The notes under the pieces: model-generated
What the model was told of the DNA's origin: nothing
The model's input: the letters and a program-made list of their open reading frames with translations, nothing else
Database searches by the model: none
Translations under genes and position numbers: made by a program
Assembly: GCF_950097975.1 (NCBI RefSeq)
Contig: NZ_CATNHF010000001.1
Coordinates: 310,001-374,000 of the forward strand
Length of the DNA stretch: 64,000 bases
Source of the DNA: Microbacterium sp. T2.11-28
Lineage (GTDB): Bacteria > Actinomycetota > Actinomycetes > Actinomycetales > Microbacteriaceae
Direction of reading: 5' to 3'
Part shown: one piece after another, positions 56,245 through 64,000 of the stretch
How positions within the stretch are numbered: position 1 is the first letter of the stretch
How the letters are laid out: every line of letters starts with the position of its first letter

Positions 56245-56808
56245 CTAGCTCTTCTCTGTGTCGTCGGCGGCGGGGCGCACTGCCTCGCCGTCGTGGTCTG
56301 GGGTGAGGGCCTTCAGCGCGGCCCAGCGCGGATCGACCGGGGCTTCCGGCACGGCGTCGGACGTCAGCCTCTCGCCCGTGTTCGGATCGAGTCCGGGGCA
56401 ATCCGGCTGACACACCGGCTGGAAGGGAAGCGACAGGACGATCGAATCCCTGACCAGAGTTTCAAGATCCACGTGGTCGTCTTGAACCTCGAAGTCATTC
56501 GCTTCTTCACCAGGATACCCGAAGAGCTCCTGAAACTCGACTTCGAGGGGCTGGGCGATGTCGGTGAGGCACCGTCCGCACACCCCCGTGTACTCCGTGT
56601 CGATCTGCGCGGACACGAGGATGCCCTCGTGGACCGACTCGAGCCGGACGTCGAGGTCGATGATCTCGCCCTCCGCGACGGAGACCAGTCCCTCTCCCCA
56701 CTTCGAGGGCGACGCGACCTCCACACGGTGCTCGCGCATCTCGCCCGGGTGGCGGACGATGTCGCGGACGGGGAAGACGAACGGACCGTTCAGGTGCTTG
56801 CGTGACAT
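56245..56808 (-). CDS. DUF177 (YceD) family protein
   Basis: 187 residues of the YceD family, conserved before rpmF; the plant and E. coli relatives are linked to 23S rRNA accumulation. VCGRCL (about 77-82) and CQPDCPGLDPNTGERL are the typical Cys-containing motifs. GAGGAGCACCG precedes the ATG. It sits 10 nt from the coaD stop. Confidence 0.9.
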   Translation of the reverse strand: MSRKHLNGPFVFPVRDIVRHPGEMREHRVEVASPSKWGEGLVSVAEGEIIDLDVRLESVHEGILVSAQIDTEYTGVCGRCLTDIAQPLEVEFQELFGYPGEEANDFEVQDDHVDLETLVRDSIVLSLPFQPVCQPDCPGLDPNTGERLTSDAVPEAPVDPRWAALKALTPDHDGEAVRPAADDTEKS

Positions 56809-56817
56809 CGGTGCTCC

Positions 56818-57315
56818 TCAGTTCTCTCGCGCGCCCGTGTCGAGGAAGCGCGCGACGGGTGCGGGGACGAACGGCGACACGTCGCCGCCCAGCGCCGCCA
56901 CCTGACGTACCAGCGAGCTCGACACCATCGCGTGCGCAGGATCGGGCAGCAGGAAGACGGTCTCCACGTGGGCGAGGTGGCGGTTGACGATCGCCATCGG
57001 CGTCTCGTAGGCCACGTCGACCTGCGAGCGGATGCCCTTCACGAGCACGCCCGCGTCGACGTCGACGGCGTAGTCGACCAGCAGCCCCATGCTCCACGAG
57101 GCGACGACGATGTCGCCTTCGATGCCGGCGTCGGCGACCGACTGCTCCAGCAGGGTCAGGCGCTGAGCCAGCGGGAGCATCGCCTCCTTGCCGGGGTTGT
57201 GGACCACCAGGACGTGGAGCTGGTCGTACAGCGAGGCCGCCCGTCGGATGACATCGAGGTGGCCGAGCGTCGGCGGGTCGAACGATCCCGGGACGACCGC
57301 GATGCGGTTGTTCAT
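56818..57315 (-). CDS. coaD: Phosphopantetheine adenylyltransferase
   Basis: Penultimate step of CoA synthesis. The 165 residues include [18 protein letters not shown] with the nucleotidyl-transferase (T/H)xGH (His19), [15 protein letters not shown], and [24 protein letters not shown] at 57315 is set by TAGGCT 7 nt upstream; the frame stays open inside recG. Confidence 0.96.
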   Translation of the reverse strand: MNNRIAVVPGSFDPPTLGHLDVIRRAASLYDQLHVLVVHNPGKEAMLPLAQRLTLLEQSVADAGIEGDIVVASWSMGLLVDYAVDVDAGVLVKGIRSQVDVAYETPMAIVNRHLAHVETVFLLPDPAHAMVSSSLVRQVAALGGDVSPFVPAPVARFLDTGAREN

Positions 57316-57322
57316 GTCGTCC

Positions 57323-57328
57323 AGCCTA
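57323..57328 (-). promoter_or_regulatory. Leaderless -10 box TAGGCT for coaD
   Basis: TAGGCT, 7 nt, then ATG at 57315, in the 19-base gap after recG. Confidence 0.55.
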
Positions 57329-57334
57329 CCGGGG

Positions 57335-59494
57335 TCAGTTCTTCGCGAGCGCGGCGCGCTCCTGCTGGCCGACCCGTCGATCGATGGCGTCCGCGAGACC
57401 GGGATGGGACGCCAGGGTCGGGTCCTCGGCCAGCACGCGCTCCGCGGCCGCGCGGGCGCGGGCGATGAGGTCGGCGTCGGCGACCACCCGCAGCAGGCGC
57501 AGCGACGAACGCGCGCCGGACTGCGCGTCGCCCAGCACATCGCCCTCGCCCCGCAGCTCGAGGTCGACCTCCGCCAGCTCGAATCCGTCGCTCGTGCGCG
57601 CCACCGCCTGCACCCGGGAGCGCGCCATCGTGCCGACAGCGGCCTCGGTCACCAGCAGGCACAGCCCCGGCAGCCCGCCGCGGCCGACCCGCCCGCGCAG
57701 CTGGTGGAGCTGGGAGACTCCGAAGCGGTCGGCCTCGAGGATCACCATCGTGGACGCATTCGGCACGTCGACGCCCACCTCCACGACCGTCGTCGCGACG
57801 AGCACGTCGATCTCGCCGCGCGCGAACGCCTGCATCACGGCGTCCTTCTGGTCGGCGGGCATCTTGCCGTGGAGGACCTCGACCCGCACGTCGCGGTACG
57901 ACTCGTCGCGAGCGAGCATCTCGGCCACCTGCACCACGCCCCACCGGGTGCGCTCCGTCTCCCCCTCGACCGCCGGCGCGGACGGCGCGTCCGGATCCGG
58001 CTCCTTGGCCGCGGCGTCGATCGCCGCGCAGACGACGAACGCCTGCCGCCCCAGCGCGACCTCCTCGGTGATCCGCTCCCAGACGCGGGCGAACCACCCC
58101 GGCTTCTCGGCCAGGGGTGCCACGAACGTCTCGATGCCCGCACGGCCGGCCGGCAGCGTGCGGATGGTGGACACGTCGAGGTCGCCGAACACGGTCATCG
58201 CCACCGTACGCGGGATGGGCGTCGCGGTGAGCACGAGCACGTGCGGCGCGTTGCCCTTGGCGCGCAGCGTCTCGCGCTGCTCGACGCCGAAGCGGTGCTG
58301 CTCGTCGACGACGACGAGTCCGAGGTCGGCGAAGGTGGTCGTCGAGCTGAGGAGCGCGTGCGTGCCGACGACGATGCGCGCCTGGCCCGACGCCACCCGC
58401 AGCGCCGCCTTGCGCCGCTCGGCGGCGGGGAGCTGCCCCGTGAGGAGCGTGGGCATGAGCTCGGGCGCCAGCCGCGGACCCAGCATGCGCGCGATCGAGC
58501 GGAGATGCTGCGCGGCCAGCACCTCGGTGGGGGCGATGAGCGCAGACTGCCCGCCCGACTGCGCGACCTGGAGCATGGCGCGCAGTGCGACGAGGGTCTT
58601 GCCCGATCCCACTTCTCCCTGCACGAGCCGGTTCATCGGCCAGTCCGCCTGCAGGTCGGCCTCGATGCGGTCGCCGACGGTCACCTGATCGGGGGTGCGC
58701 GCGAACGGCAGCGAGGCGTCGAAGCGCTCGAGCAGCTCCCCCGCCGGCCGTGCGGTCGCCGCCAGCGCCCGCACCTCTTGCCGCTGCTGCAGGAGGGCGG
58801 CCTGGAGGACGAAGGCCTCGTGCATGCGGAGCGTGTGACGCGCCGGGTCGATCTGCTCGATGTCGTCGGGGGTGTGGAGGTGCCGCACGGCGGTGAGGGC
58901 GGGCAGGAGGCCCACGGCGCGTCGCAGCGCCTCGGGCAGCGGATCGGGGATCTCGGTGACGCGGCTCAGCACGGCGACGATCGTCTTGTGGAGCTGCCAG
59001 CTCGACACGGTGCTGGTGGCGGGGTAGATCGGGATCGGCTGGCGCTGACGCGCCTCCGCGCTCTGGCGCGCCTCGCCCTCGTCGTCGAAGAGCTCGTAGT
59101 CCGGATGGGCGAACTGCTTCTGCTGCTTGAACTCCCCCACCTTGCCCGAGAAGATGCCCTGCCGCCCCACGCGGAGGTCGGCCTGCCGCCACTGCTGGTT
59201 GAAGAAGGTGAGGTTGACCGTGCCCGCGCCGTCGCTGATGACGACCTCGAGGAGCGTGCCGGGGCGCCCGCGCATCGGGCGCACCGACACCGAGCGCACC
59301 TCGGCCACGATCGTCACCTGCTCGCCGACGGGAAGGGACGCGATGGGGGTGAGCTCGCCACGGCGCGCATAGCGACGGGGATAGTGCGCCAGGAGCTCGC
59401 CCACCGTGGTCATCCCGAACGCCCGTCGCAGCGTCGCCGCCGTCTTCGCGCCGACGACCTCCTCGAGGGTCGAGGACAGCGTGACAGGCGGCAT
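57335..59494 (-). CDS. recG: ATP-dependent DNA helicase RecG
   Basis: Remodels stalled forks and Holliday junctions. The 719 residues include an N-terminal wedge/OB domain ([15 protein letters not shown]), Walker A GEVGSGKT at 293-300, the DEQH box at 397-400, motif [13 protein letters not shown], and the C-terminal motifs [14 protein letters not shown] and QLRGRVGRG. Complete. It starts at ATG 59494, with TAGACT 6 nt upstream; divergent from the acyltransferase gene. Confidence 0.97.
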   Translation of the reverse strand: MPPVTLSSTLEEVVGAKTAATLRRAFGMTTVGELLAHYPRRYARRGELTPIASLPVGEQVTIVAEVRSVSVRPMRGRPGTLLEVVISDGAGTVNLTFFNQQWRQADLRVGRQGIFSGKVGEFKQQKQFAHPDYELFDDEGEARQSAEARQRQPIPIYPATSTVSSWQLHKTIVAVLSRVTEIPDPLPEALRRAVGLLPALTAVRHLHTPDDIEQIDPARHTLRMHEAFVLQAALLQQRQEVRALAATARPAGELLERFDASLPFARTPDQVTVGDRIEADLQADWPMNRLVQGEVGSGKTLVALRAMLQVAQSGGQSALIAPTEVLAAQHLRSIARMLGPRLAPELMPTLLTGQLPAAERRKAALRVASGQARIVVGTHALLSSTTTFADLGLVVVDEQHRFGVEQRETLRAKGNAPHVLVLTATPIPRTVAMTVFGDLDVSTIRTLPAGRAGIETFVAPLAEKPGWFARVWERITEEVALGRQAFVVCAAIDAAAKEPDPDAPSAPAVEGETERTRWGVVQVAEMLARDESYRDVRVEVLHGKMPADQKDAVMQAFARGEIDVLVATTVVEVGVDVPNASTMVILEADRFGVSQLHQLRGRVGRGGLPGLCLLVTEAAVGTMARSRVQAVARTSDGFELAEVDLELRGEGDVLGDAQSGARSSLRLLRVVADADLIARARAAAERVLAEDPTLASHPGLADAIDRRVGQQERAALAKN

Positions 59495-59500
59495 GAGTCG

Positions 59501-59506
59501 AGTCTA
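59501..59506 (-). promoter_or_regulatory. Leaderless -10 box TAGACT for recG
   Basis: TAGACT, 6 nt, then ATG at 59494. Confidence 0.6.
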
Positions 59507-59543
59507 GGGAGCGGCGCCGACGCGGGCGCGACCCGCGCCCGCG

Positions 59544-59549
59544 TACAGT
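59544..59549 (+). promoter_or_regulatory. Leaderless -10 box TACAGT for the acyltransferase
   Basis: TACAGT, 6 nt, then ATG at 59556. The divergent recG box is 37 bp away. Confidence 0.6.
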
Positions 59550-59555
59550 GGACGG

Positions 59556-60140
59556 ATGATCCGACGCGCCGTCGCCCGTGTCTTCTGGACGTTCAGCCGC
59601 TGGACCCTGCGCACCGAGCCCGCGCCCGTCGCCCCGACGGTCCTGGTCGGCGCGCCGCACACCTCGAACTGGGACTTCGTCCTCATGCTCGCCATCGCGT
59701 GGCGGCTGGAGATCCCGATCCGCTGGCTCGGGAAGGACTCGCTCTTCCGCGGGTGGCGCGGACCCCTCATGCGTCGCCTCGGCGGCATCCCGGTCGACCG
59801 GCGCGACGCCGGACGCGTGGTGTCCGAGGTCGTCGCGCGCGCGCACGCCGGCGAGGTCTTCGGCCTGGTCGTGACCCCCGACGGCACGCGCGGGCCGCAC
59901 ACCCACTGGAAGAGCGGCTTCTACCGGATCGCCCGCGAGGCGGGGATGACGCTGACCCTCGGCTACGTCGACCGGACCACCATGACCACCGGCCTGGGCC
60001 CCACGCTCGCGCTGACCGGCGACGTCGCCGCGGACATGGACCGCATCCGGGCGTTCTACGCCGACAAGGCCGGTCTCCGCCCCGAGCTGCGCGTCGAACC
60101 GCGGCTGCCGTCCGAGGCGCCGCACGGCGTGGGGACGTGA
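59556..60140 (+). CDS. PlsC-type lysophospholipid acyltransferase family protein
   Basis: 194 residues with the acyltransferase HxxxxD motif in APHTSNWDFVLML, then LGKDSLFRGWRGPLMRRLGGIPVDR and VVTPDGTRGP, which correspond to the glycerophosphate acyltransferase blocks. It lacks a long membrane anchor. It may acylate lysophosphatidate or another glycolipid; the substrate is unproved. Its stop overlaps the rsmD start (GTGA). Confidence 0.8.
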   Translation: MIRRAVARVFWTFSRWTLRTEPAPVAPTVLVGAPHTSNWDFVLMLAIAWRLEIPIRWLGKDSLFRGWRGPLMRRLGGIPVDRRDAGRVVSEVVARAHAGEVFGLVVTPDGTRGPHTHWKSGFYRIAREAGMTLTLGYVDRTTMTTGLGPTLALTGDVAADMDRIRAFYADKAGLRPELRVEPRLPSEAPHGVGT

Positions 60141-60718
60141 CACGGATCATCGCCGGCGCCGCCGGCTCGCTCACCCTGGCCGTCCCCGATGCCGGCACGC
60201 GCCCCACCAGCGACCGCGTCCGGGAGTCCCTCTTCGGTGCGCTGGAATCCGCCGGCGTCCTCGCCGGCGCCGCCGTCGCCGACCTGTACGCGGGGTCGGG
60301 CGCGCTGGCCCTGGAAGCCGTCAGCAGGGGCGCCGCCTCGGCCGATCTCGTCGAGCGTGCGCCGCGCGCGGCCGCCGTCGCCGAGCGCAACGCCCGCACC
60401 GTGCAGCGCGCCGTCCCGGGCGCCGTGATCCGGGTCCACCGCGCCACGGCCGATGCCTTCCTGCGCTCCGCGGCCACGCCCTTCGACGTCGTCTTCATCG
60501 ATCCGCCGTACGACCTCGGCGAGACCGAGCTCGCCGCGACGCTCGCGCTCGTCGCCTCCCGCCTCGCCCCCGGGGGCCTCGTCATCATCGAACGCGCGGC
60601 GCGATCGCCCGAGCCGACCCTCCCGCGCGGGATGACCAGCGACAGGCACAAGCGCTATGGGGACACCGCGATCTGGTGGGTCACGGACGACACGAGCGAG
60701 CTCGACCCCGAAGAGTAG
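60137..60718 (+). CDS. rsmD: 16S rRNA (guanine966-N2)-methyltransferase RsmD
   Basis: 193 residues: RIIAGAAGSLTLAVP, RPTSDRVRESLFGALE, the SAM loop DLYAGSGALALEAVSRGA, and the catalytic VVFIDPPYDLGE (DPPY). GTG at 60137 overlaps the preceding stop. The frame is open far upstream, but homology begins here. It is convergent with thiL, 24 nt away. Confidence 0.93.
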   Translation: MTRIIAGAAGSLTLAVPDAGTRPTSDRVRESLFGALESAGVLAGAAVADLYAGSGALALEAVSRGAASADLVERAPRAAAVAERNARTVQRAVPGAVIRVHRATADAFLRSAATPFDVVFIDPPYDLGETELAATLALVASRLAPGGLVIIERAARSPEPTLPRGMTSDRHKRYGDTAIWWVTDDTSELDPEE

Positions 60719-60742
60719 TCCGCGCGGCCGATGCCGGCGGCG

Positions 60743-61726
60743 TCAGCCTCGGACGGCATCCCAGTCGCGCAGCGGATCCCAGCCGCCGGGGCCGGCCGGC
60801 GGCACCCCGTCCACGGTGACAGGGGCCGTCCCCCGGGCCCGGACGCGGCCGATGGCCCGGAAGCCCTCGGGCAGCGCCGCGTCCTCGGGGAAGGCCGCCA
60901 GGAGCGCGTGATCCTCTCCGCCGCGCAGCTGCGGACCGTCGGCGATGCCGCGGAGGTCGACGGTGACCCCTGACGCGTCTGCCAGGCGGGTCGCATCCAG
61001 CAGCAGCCCGTCCGAGACGTCCATCATGGCGGTGGCCCCGGCGACGGCGGCGACCGGCCCGAGACCGACCGGCGGCTCCGGCCGGAGCTGCGCGACGAGG
61101 TCGGCGCGGGACGCGTCGTCGAGGAGGCCGAGGTCGACCGGCACGGGGAATCCGTCCGGGTCGCGGAATCGATCGAAGAGCACGGCGAGGCCGCGCGCGG
61201 CGGCGCCGAGACTGCCGGCGACGGCCACGACGTCGCCGGGGCGGGCGCCGCTGCGCAGGACCGGCGCACGGCCCTCGAGCACGCCGACGGCCGTGACGGC
61301 GATCGTGAGCGTGTCCGACGCCGTCAGGTCGCCGCCCTCCACCGCGCATCCCGGGGCGAGCAGATCGCAGGCGGCGCGCAGGCCGCGCGCCAGTTCCGTC
61401 ACGAAGGCGACGGTCGTGTCGGCGGGCATCGCCAGGGCGACGAACAGGGCCGTCGGCCGCGCCCCCATCGCGGCGACATCGGCGAGGTTCACCGCCGCCG
61501 ACTTGAAGCCGAGGTCGTGGCCGCTGGACCAGGCGAGCCGGAAGTCCGGACCGTGCACGAGCGTGTCCGTGGTGACGACCACGCGCTCGCCCGGGGCAGC
61601 CAGCACGGCCGCGTCGTCGCCCGGGCCGACGACGGCGGCGGAGGCGCCCGACAGCTCCGCCAGGATGTGCGCGAGGAGCTCCCCCTCGGACACGTCGCCG
61701 ACGGTCGGGCCGTGAGGTGCGCTCAT
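60743..61726 (-). CDS. thiL: Thiamine-monophosphate kinase
   Basis: Last step to thiamine diphosphate. The 327 residues have VVGPGDDAAVL (34-42), TTDTLVHGPDFR, GFKSAAVNLADVAAMGA, VEGGDLTASDTLTIAVTAVG and MMDVSDGLLLDATRLA. ATG at 61726 is fixed by TACCGT 6 nt upstream. It is divergent from the DUF3515 gene, and their -10 boxes share two bases. Confidence 0.93.
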   Translation of the reverse strand: MSAPHGPTVGDVSEGELLAHILAELSGASAAVVGPGDDAAVLAAPGERVVVTTDTLVHGPDFRLAWSSGHDLGFKSAAVNLADVAAMGARPTALFVALAMPADTTVAFVTELARGLRAACDLLAPGCAVEGGDLTASDTLTIAVTAVGVLEGRAPVLRSGARPGDVVAVAGSLGAAARGLAVLFDRFRDPDGFPVPVDLGLLDDASRADLVAQLRPEPPVGLGPVAAVAGATAMMDVSDGLLLDATRLADASGVTVDLRGIADGPQLRGGEDHALLAAFPEDAALPEGFRAIGRVRARGTAPVTVDGVPPAGPGGWDPLRDWDAVRG

Positions 61727-61732
61727 GAGTCC

Positions 61733-61738
61733 ACGGTA
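61733..61738 (-). promoter_or_regulatory. Leaderless -10 box TACCGT for thiL
   Basis: TACCGT, 6 nt, then ATG at 61726. It shares positions 61737-61738 with the opposing box. Confidence 0.55.
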
Positions 61739-61742
61739 GCCT
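61737..61742 (+). promoter_or_regulatory. Leaderless -10 box TAGCCT for the DUF3515 gene
   Basis: TAGCCT, 6 nt, then GTG at 61749. It overlaps the thiL box by two bases on the other strand. Confidence 0.55.
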
Positions 61743-61748
61743 GAGGGG

Positions 61749-62228
61749 GTGACCCGAACCCGCCGCATGCTCCGGCCCGCGGCCGTCGTCGGCGCCGTGG
61801 CCGCCGTCGTGCTCCTCACGGGATGCGCCACCACCGTCTCGATGCAGCCCGCACCGGAAGCCGACTCCCCGGACTGCGCCGCGGTGACCGTACGGCTGCC
61901 CGCCGAGGTCGACGGCCAGCCGCGCGTCTGGACCGACGCCCAGGCGACCGGTGCGTGGGGGGCACCCACGACCGTGCTGCTCACCTGCGGGCTCGAGCCC
62001 TCCGGGCCGTCGACGCTGCCGTGCGAGACCGTGGACGGCATCGACTGGCTCATCGACGACGCCGAGGCGCCGCGCTACCGGTTCACGACCTTCGGCCGCA
62101 CCCCGTCGGTCGAGGTCTACCTCGACTACGACGTGGTCAGCGCACGCTCGGTGCTCGGCTCGCTGTCGTCGGCGGTGCGGATGCTGCCGGCGACCGAGTC
62201 GGAATGCACCGACCGGCCGTCCGCCTGA
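61749..62228 (+). CDS. DUF3515 lipoprotein
   Basis: 159-residue predicted lipoprotein: RTRRMLRP then a hydrophobic core and lipobox LLTGC (about residue 26). The domain after it, with CAAVTVRLPAEVDG, RVWTDAQATGAWG, VLLTCGLEPSGPS and IDWLIDD, matches DUF3515, an actinobacterial family usually next to ddl or thiL as here. Function unknown. It ends 3 nt before the convergent ddl stop. Confidence 0.82.
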   Translation: MTRTRRMLRPAAVVGAVAAVVLLTGCATTVSMQPAPEADSPDCAAVTVRLPAEVDGQPRVWTDAQATGAWGAPTTVLLTCGLEPSGPSTLPCETVDGIDWLIDDAEAPRYRFTTFGRTPSVEVYLDYDVVSARSVLGSLSSAVRMLPATESECTDRPSA

Positions 62229-62231
62229 GCC

Positions 62232-63317
62232 TCAGCGCACCCGCGCCAGGTCGATGAGCTCGGTGAGCAGCTCGTCGTAGGGCAGCCCCGAGGCGATCCA
62301 GCACTTGGGGAACATCGAGATCGGCGTGAACCCGGGCATGGTGTTCACCTCGTTGACGAAGAACTCCGTGCCGGTGAAGAAGAAGTCCACCCGCGCGAGC
62401 CCCTCGCCGCCGACGGCCTCGAACGCGCGCGCGGCGACGCGCTGCATCTCCGCCAGCTCGCCGGGACGGAGGTCGGCCGGGCACACCAGGTCGATGCCGG
62501 GCGCGTCGAGATACTTCGCCTCGAAGTCGTAGAACTCGCGGCCGGTGATCACGATCTCCCCGGCGACGCTCACGCGCGGCGGGGCGCCATCACGTCCCTC
62601 GAGCACTCCGCACTCGACCTCGCGGCCGGTCACCGACTGCTCGACGAGCACGGTGGCATCCTCTGCGAACGCGACATCGAGCGCCGCGTCGAGCTCGTCC
62701 CACGCCGAGACCTTCGAGACGCCGACGCTCGATCCGGCCCGGGCCGGCTTGACGAACACCGGCAGGCCGAGCGCGCGCACGCGCCGCTCCCACAGCTCGC
62801 GCTCCCGGGAGAGATCGCTCCGCGTGAAGGCGACCCAGGGCACCACCGGCACGCCGGCGGACTTCAGGATGCTCTTCGTGGTGTGCTTGTCCATGCCGAT
62901 CGCCGACATCAGGAGCCCGGCGCCCACGTAGGGCAGACCGAGCAGCTCCAGGAACCCCTGCACGGTGCCGTCCTCGCCGAAGCGGCCGTGGAGGATCGGG
63001 AAGACGACGTCGACGTCGCCGAGGGACTCCTCCGACCCGTCGGCGCGGACGAGCGTCAGCTCGCGCGACCGGGTCGAGTCCGGCCAGCGCACGCGCGTGC
63101 CGTTGTCGACGACCTCCGGGAGGCTCCCCGCTGTCAGCGCGAACTTGTCGGGGTCGTCGTCCTCGAGCACGAAGGCGCCGTCGCGGGTGATGCCGATGGG
63201 GATCACCCGGAAGCGATCACGATCGATCGCGCGCAGGACCCCTCCGGCCGTGGCGGAGCTGATCGAGTGCTCGCTCGAACGTCCTCCGAAGAGCACCGCC
63301 ACTGCCGCCTTGTCCAT
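62232..63317 (-). CDS. ddl: D-alanine--D-alanine ligase
   Basis: ATP-grasp enzyme forming D-Ala-D-Ala for peptidoglycan. The 361 residues include VAVLFGGRSSEHSIS, FPILHGRFGEDGTVQGFLEL, DKHTTKSILKSAGVPVVPW, GREVECGVL, ARVDFFFTGTEFFVNEVNTMPGFT. Its ATG has AGAGGA about 6 nt upstream. The first 101 nt overlap the 3' end of gpsA in another frame. Confidence 0.96.
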   Translation of the reverse strand: MDKAAVAVLFGGRSSEHSISSATAGGVLRAIDRDRFRVIPIGITRDGAFVLEDDDPDKFALTAGSLPEVVDNGTRVRWPDSTRSRELTLVRADGSEESLGDVDVVFPILHGRFGEDGTVQGFLELLGLPYVGAGLLMSAIGMDKHTTKSILKSAGVPVVPWVAFTRSDLSRERELWERRVRALGLPVFVKPARAGSSVGVSKVSAWDELDAALDVAFAEDATVLVEQSVTGREVECGVLEGRDGAPPRVSVAGEIVITGREFYDFEAKYLDAPGIDLVCPADLRPGELAEMQRVAARAFEAVGGEGLARVDFFFTGTEFFVNEVNTMPGFTPISMFPKCWIASGLPYDELLTELIDLARVR

Positions 63318-64000
63318 CCTGCGTCCTCTCGCCCTTCGGCTTGTCGTCGTCGGTCGTCAGATGAGGCGCGATGTCGCGCGGATCCATCGTTCCGTCCAGA
63401 ACCATCTTGACCTGCTCCACGATCGGCATCTGCACGCCCGCCTCGCGGGCCAGCTGCAGCACCGGCGCCACCGAGGCCAGACCCTCCGCCGTCTGGTTCA
63501 TCTGCTTGACCACGTCCTGGAAGCTGTACCCCTGCCCCAGCAGCCGGCCGGCCGTGTTGTTCCGGCTGAGCGGCGACTGGCAGGTGGCGATCAGGTCGCC
63601 GAGGCCCGCCAGTCCCTGCAGGGTCTCGGGCTCGGCGCCCTGGGCGACCGCGAAGTCGGTCATCTCCACCAGCCCGCGGGTGATGATCGAGGCCTTCGTG
63701 TTCTCGCCGTAGCCGACGCCGTCGACGATGCCGATCGCCACGGCGATGAGGTTCTTGAGCACCCCGCCGAACTCCGTTCCCACCACATCGGTGTTCACGA
63801 AGGTGCGGAAGTAGCCGTTGCGCGCGCGCAGCGCGACCGCCTCCGCCGTCTCGCGGCTGGAGGAGGAGATGACGGCCGCCGTGGGCTGCTCGCGTGCGAT
63901 CTCGAGCGCGAGGTTCGGGCCCGAGGCCACGGCGATCCGCGCCGGATCGCAGTGCAGCTCCTGCTCGATGACCTGGCTCATCCGCAGCCCCGACCGCTTC
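63217..64000 (-). CDS. gpsA: Glycerol-3-phosphate dehydrogenase [NAD(P)+] (5' end beyond window)
   Basis: Makes sn-glycerol-3-phosphate for phospholipids. The 260 visible codons cover the middle and C-terminal domain: SGPNLALEIAREQPTAAVIS, the catalytic Lys in GGVLKNLIAVAIGIVDG, MTDFAVAQGAEPETLQGLAGLGDLIATC, and QTAEGLASVAPVL. Coding continues upstream of the first in-frame ATG (63981), since LRMSQVIEQEL is an internal family motif. After DDDKPKGE the frame runs about 35 residues into ddl before a stop. This is an unusual basic tail. Confidence 0.93.
   Translation of the reverse strand, partial: KRSGLRMSQVIEQELHCDPARIAVASGPNLALEIAREQPTAAVISSSSRETAEAVALRARNGYFRTFVNTDVVGTEFGGVLKNLIAVAIGIVDGVGYGENTKASIITRGLVEMTDFAVAQGAEPETLQGLAGLGDLIATCQSPLSRNNTAGRLLGQGYSFQDVVKQMNQTAEGLASVAPVLQLAREAGVQMPIVEQVKMVLDGTMDPRDIAPHLTTDDDKPKGERTQDGQGGSGGALRRTFERALDQLRHGRRGPARDRS

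Noticed and set aside
57540..60136. Plus-strand open frame over recG and upstream of rsmD
   Set aside because: It is a shadow of recG; residues before 60137 show no family similarity and rsmD motifs begin only there.

Overview
This is a gene-dense, very GC-rich bacterial chromosome segment with no rRNA or tRNA gene, CRISPR array, insertion sequence or prophage that I can see. Gene content and order point to an actinobacterium of the family Microbacteriaceae, probably Microbacterium or a close relative. The evidence is the block rpsB-tsf-pyrH-frr-cdsA near xerC-dprA-comM-yraN-DUF2469-rnhB-lepB-rplS, the block trmD-rimM-khpA-rpsP, the block coaD-DUF177-rpmF-rnc-mutM then smc-ftsY, the GlgE alpha-glucan genes, actinobacterial families such as DUF2469, DUF3060 and DUF3515, and frequent GTG starts. 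That taxonomic call is an inference from gene order, not from a marker search.

Layout. 1-7.9 kb: end of gatCA, an acyl-CoA ligase, ligA, mnmA and an IscS-type cysteine desulfurase; the last two cooperate in tRNA 2-thiolation. 8-14.3 kb: glgX-glgE-glgB, making and trimming alpha-glucan from maltose-1-phosphate. 14.3-20.1 kb: envelope and accessory proteins (thioredoxin-TPR protein, a two-part membrane protein, AI-2E family permease, hydrolase, lytic-transglycosylase-like protein). 20.1-25 kb: rpsB-tsf-pyrH-frr-cdsA and a DivIVA-repeat protein. 25.2-33 kb: peptidase-like and DUF3060 proteins, then xerC, dprA, comM, yraN, DUF2469, rnhB, lepB, rplS. 33-38.8 kb: map, an esterase, trmD-rimM-khpA-rpsP, ybdK. 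38.8-41.7 kb: a two-gene glycan locus (processive glycosyltransferase plus polytopic membrane protein). 41.8-51.5 kb: ffh, a TetR-VOC fusion regulator, lipB-lipA, two small conserved proteins, ftsY and smc. 51.5-54.4 kb: a plus-strand island of unknown function. 54.4-64 kb: mutM, rnc, rpmF, DUF177, coaD, recG, an acyltransferase, rsmD, thiL, a DUF3515 lipoprotein, ddl and the start-less end of gpsA.

The least explained part is 51577-54409. A consensus-like promoter and a near-perfect Shine-Dalgarno drive a 34-residue peptide. An RNA segment with mutually exclusive hairpins follows, then an 86-residue basic/hydrophobic small protein and two tandem paralogous double-GNAT acetyltransferases. It looks like a leader-peptide-controlled operon. 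A second window-wide pattern is leaderless transcription: fifteen genes have a TANNNT box exactly 6 or 7 nt before the start codon, and this settles several start choices. No intergenic stretch exceeds 300 bases; the longest is the 266-base rpsB/M23 divergent gap, described below.
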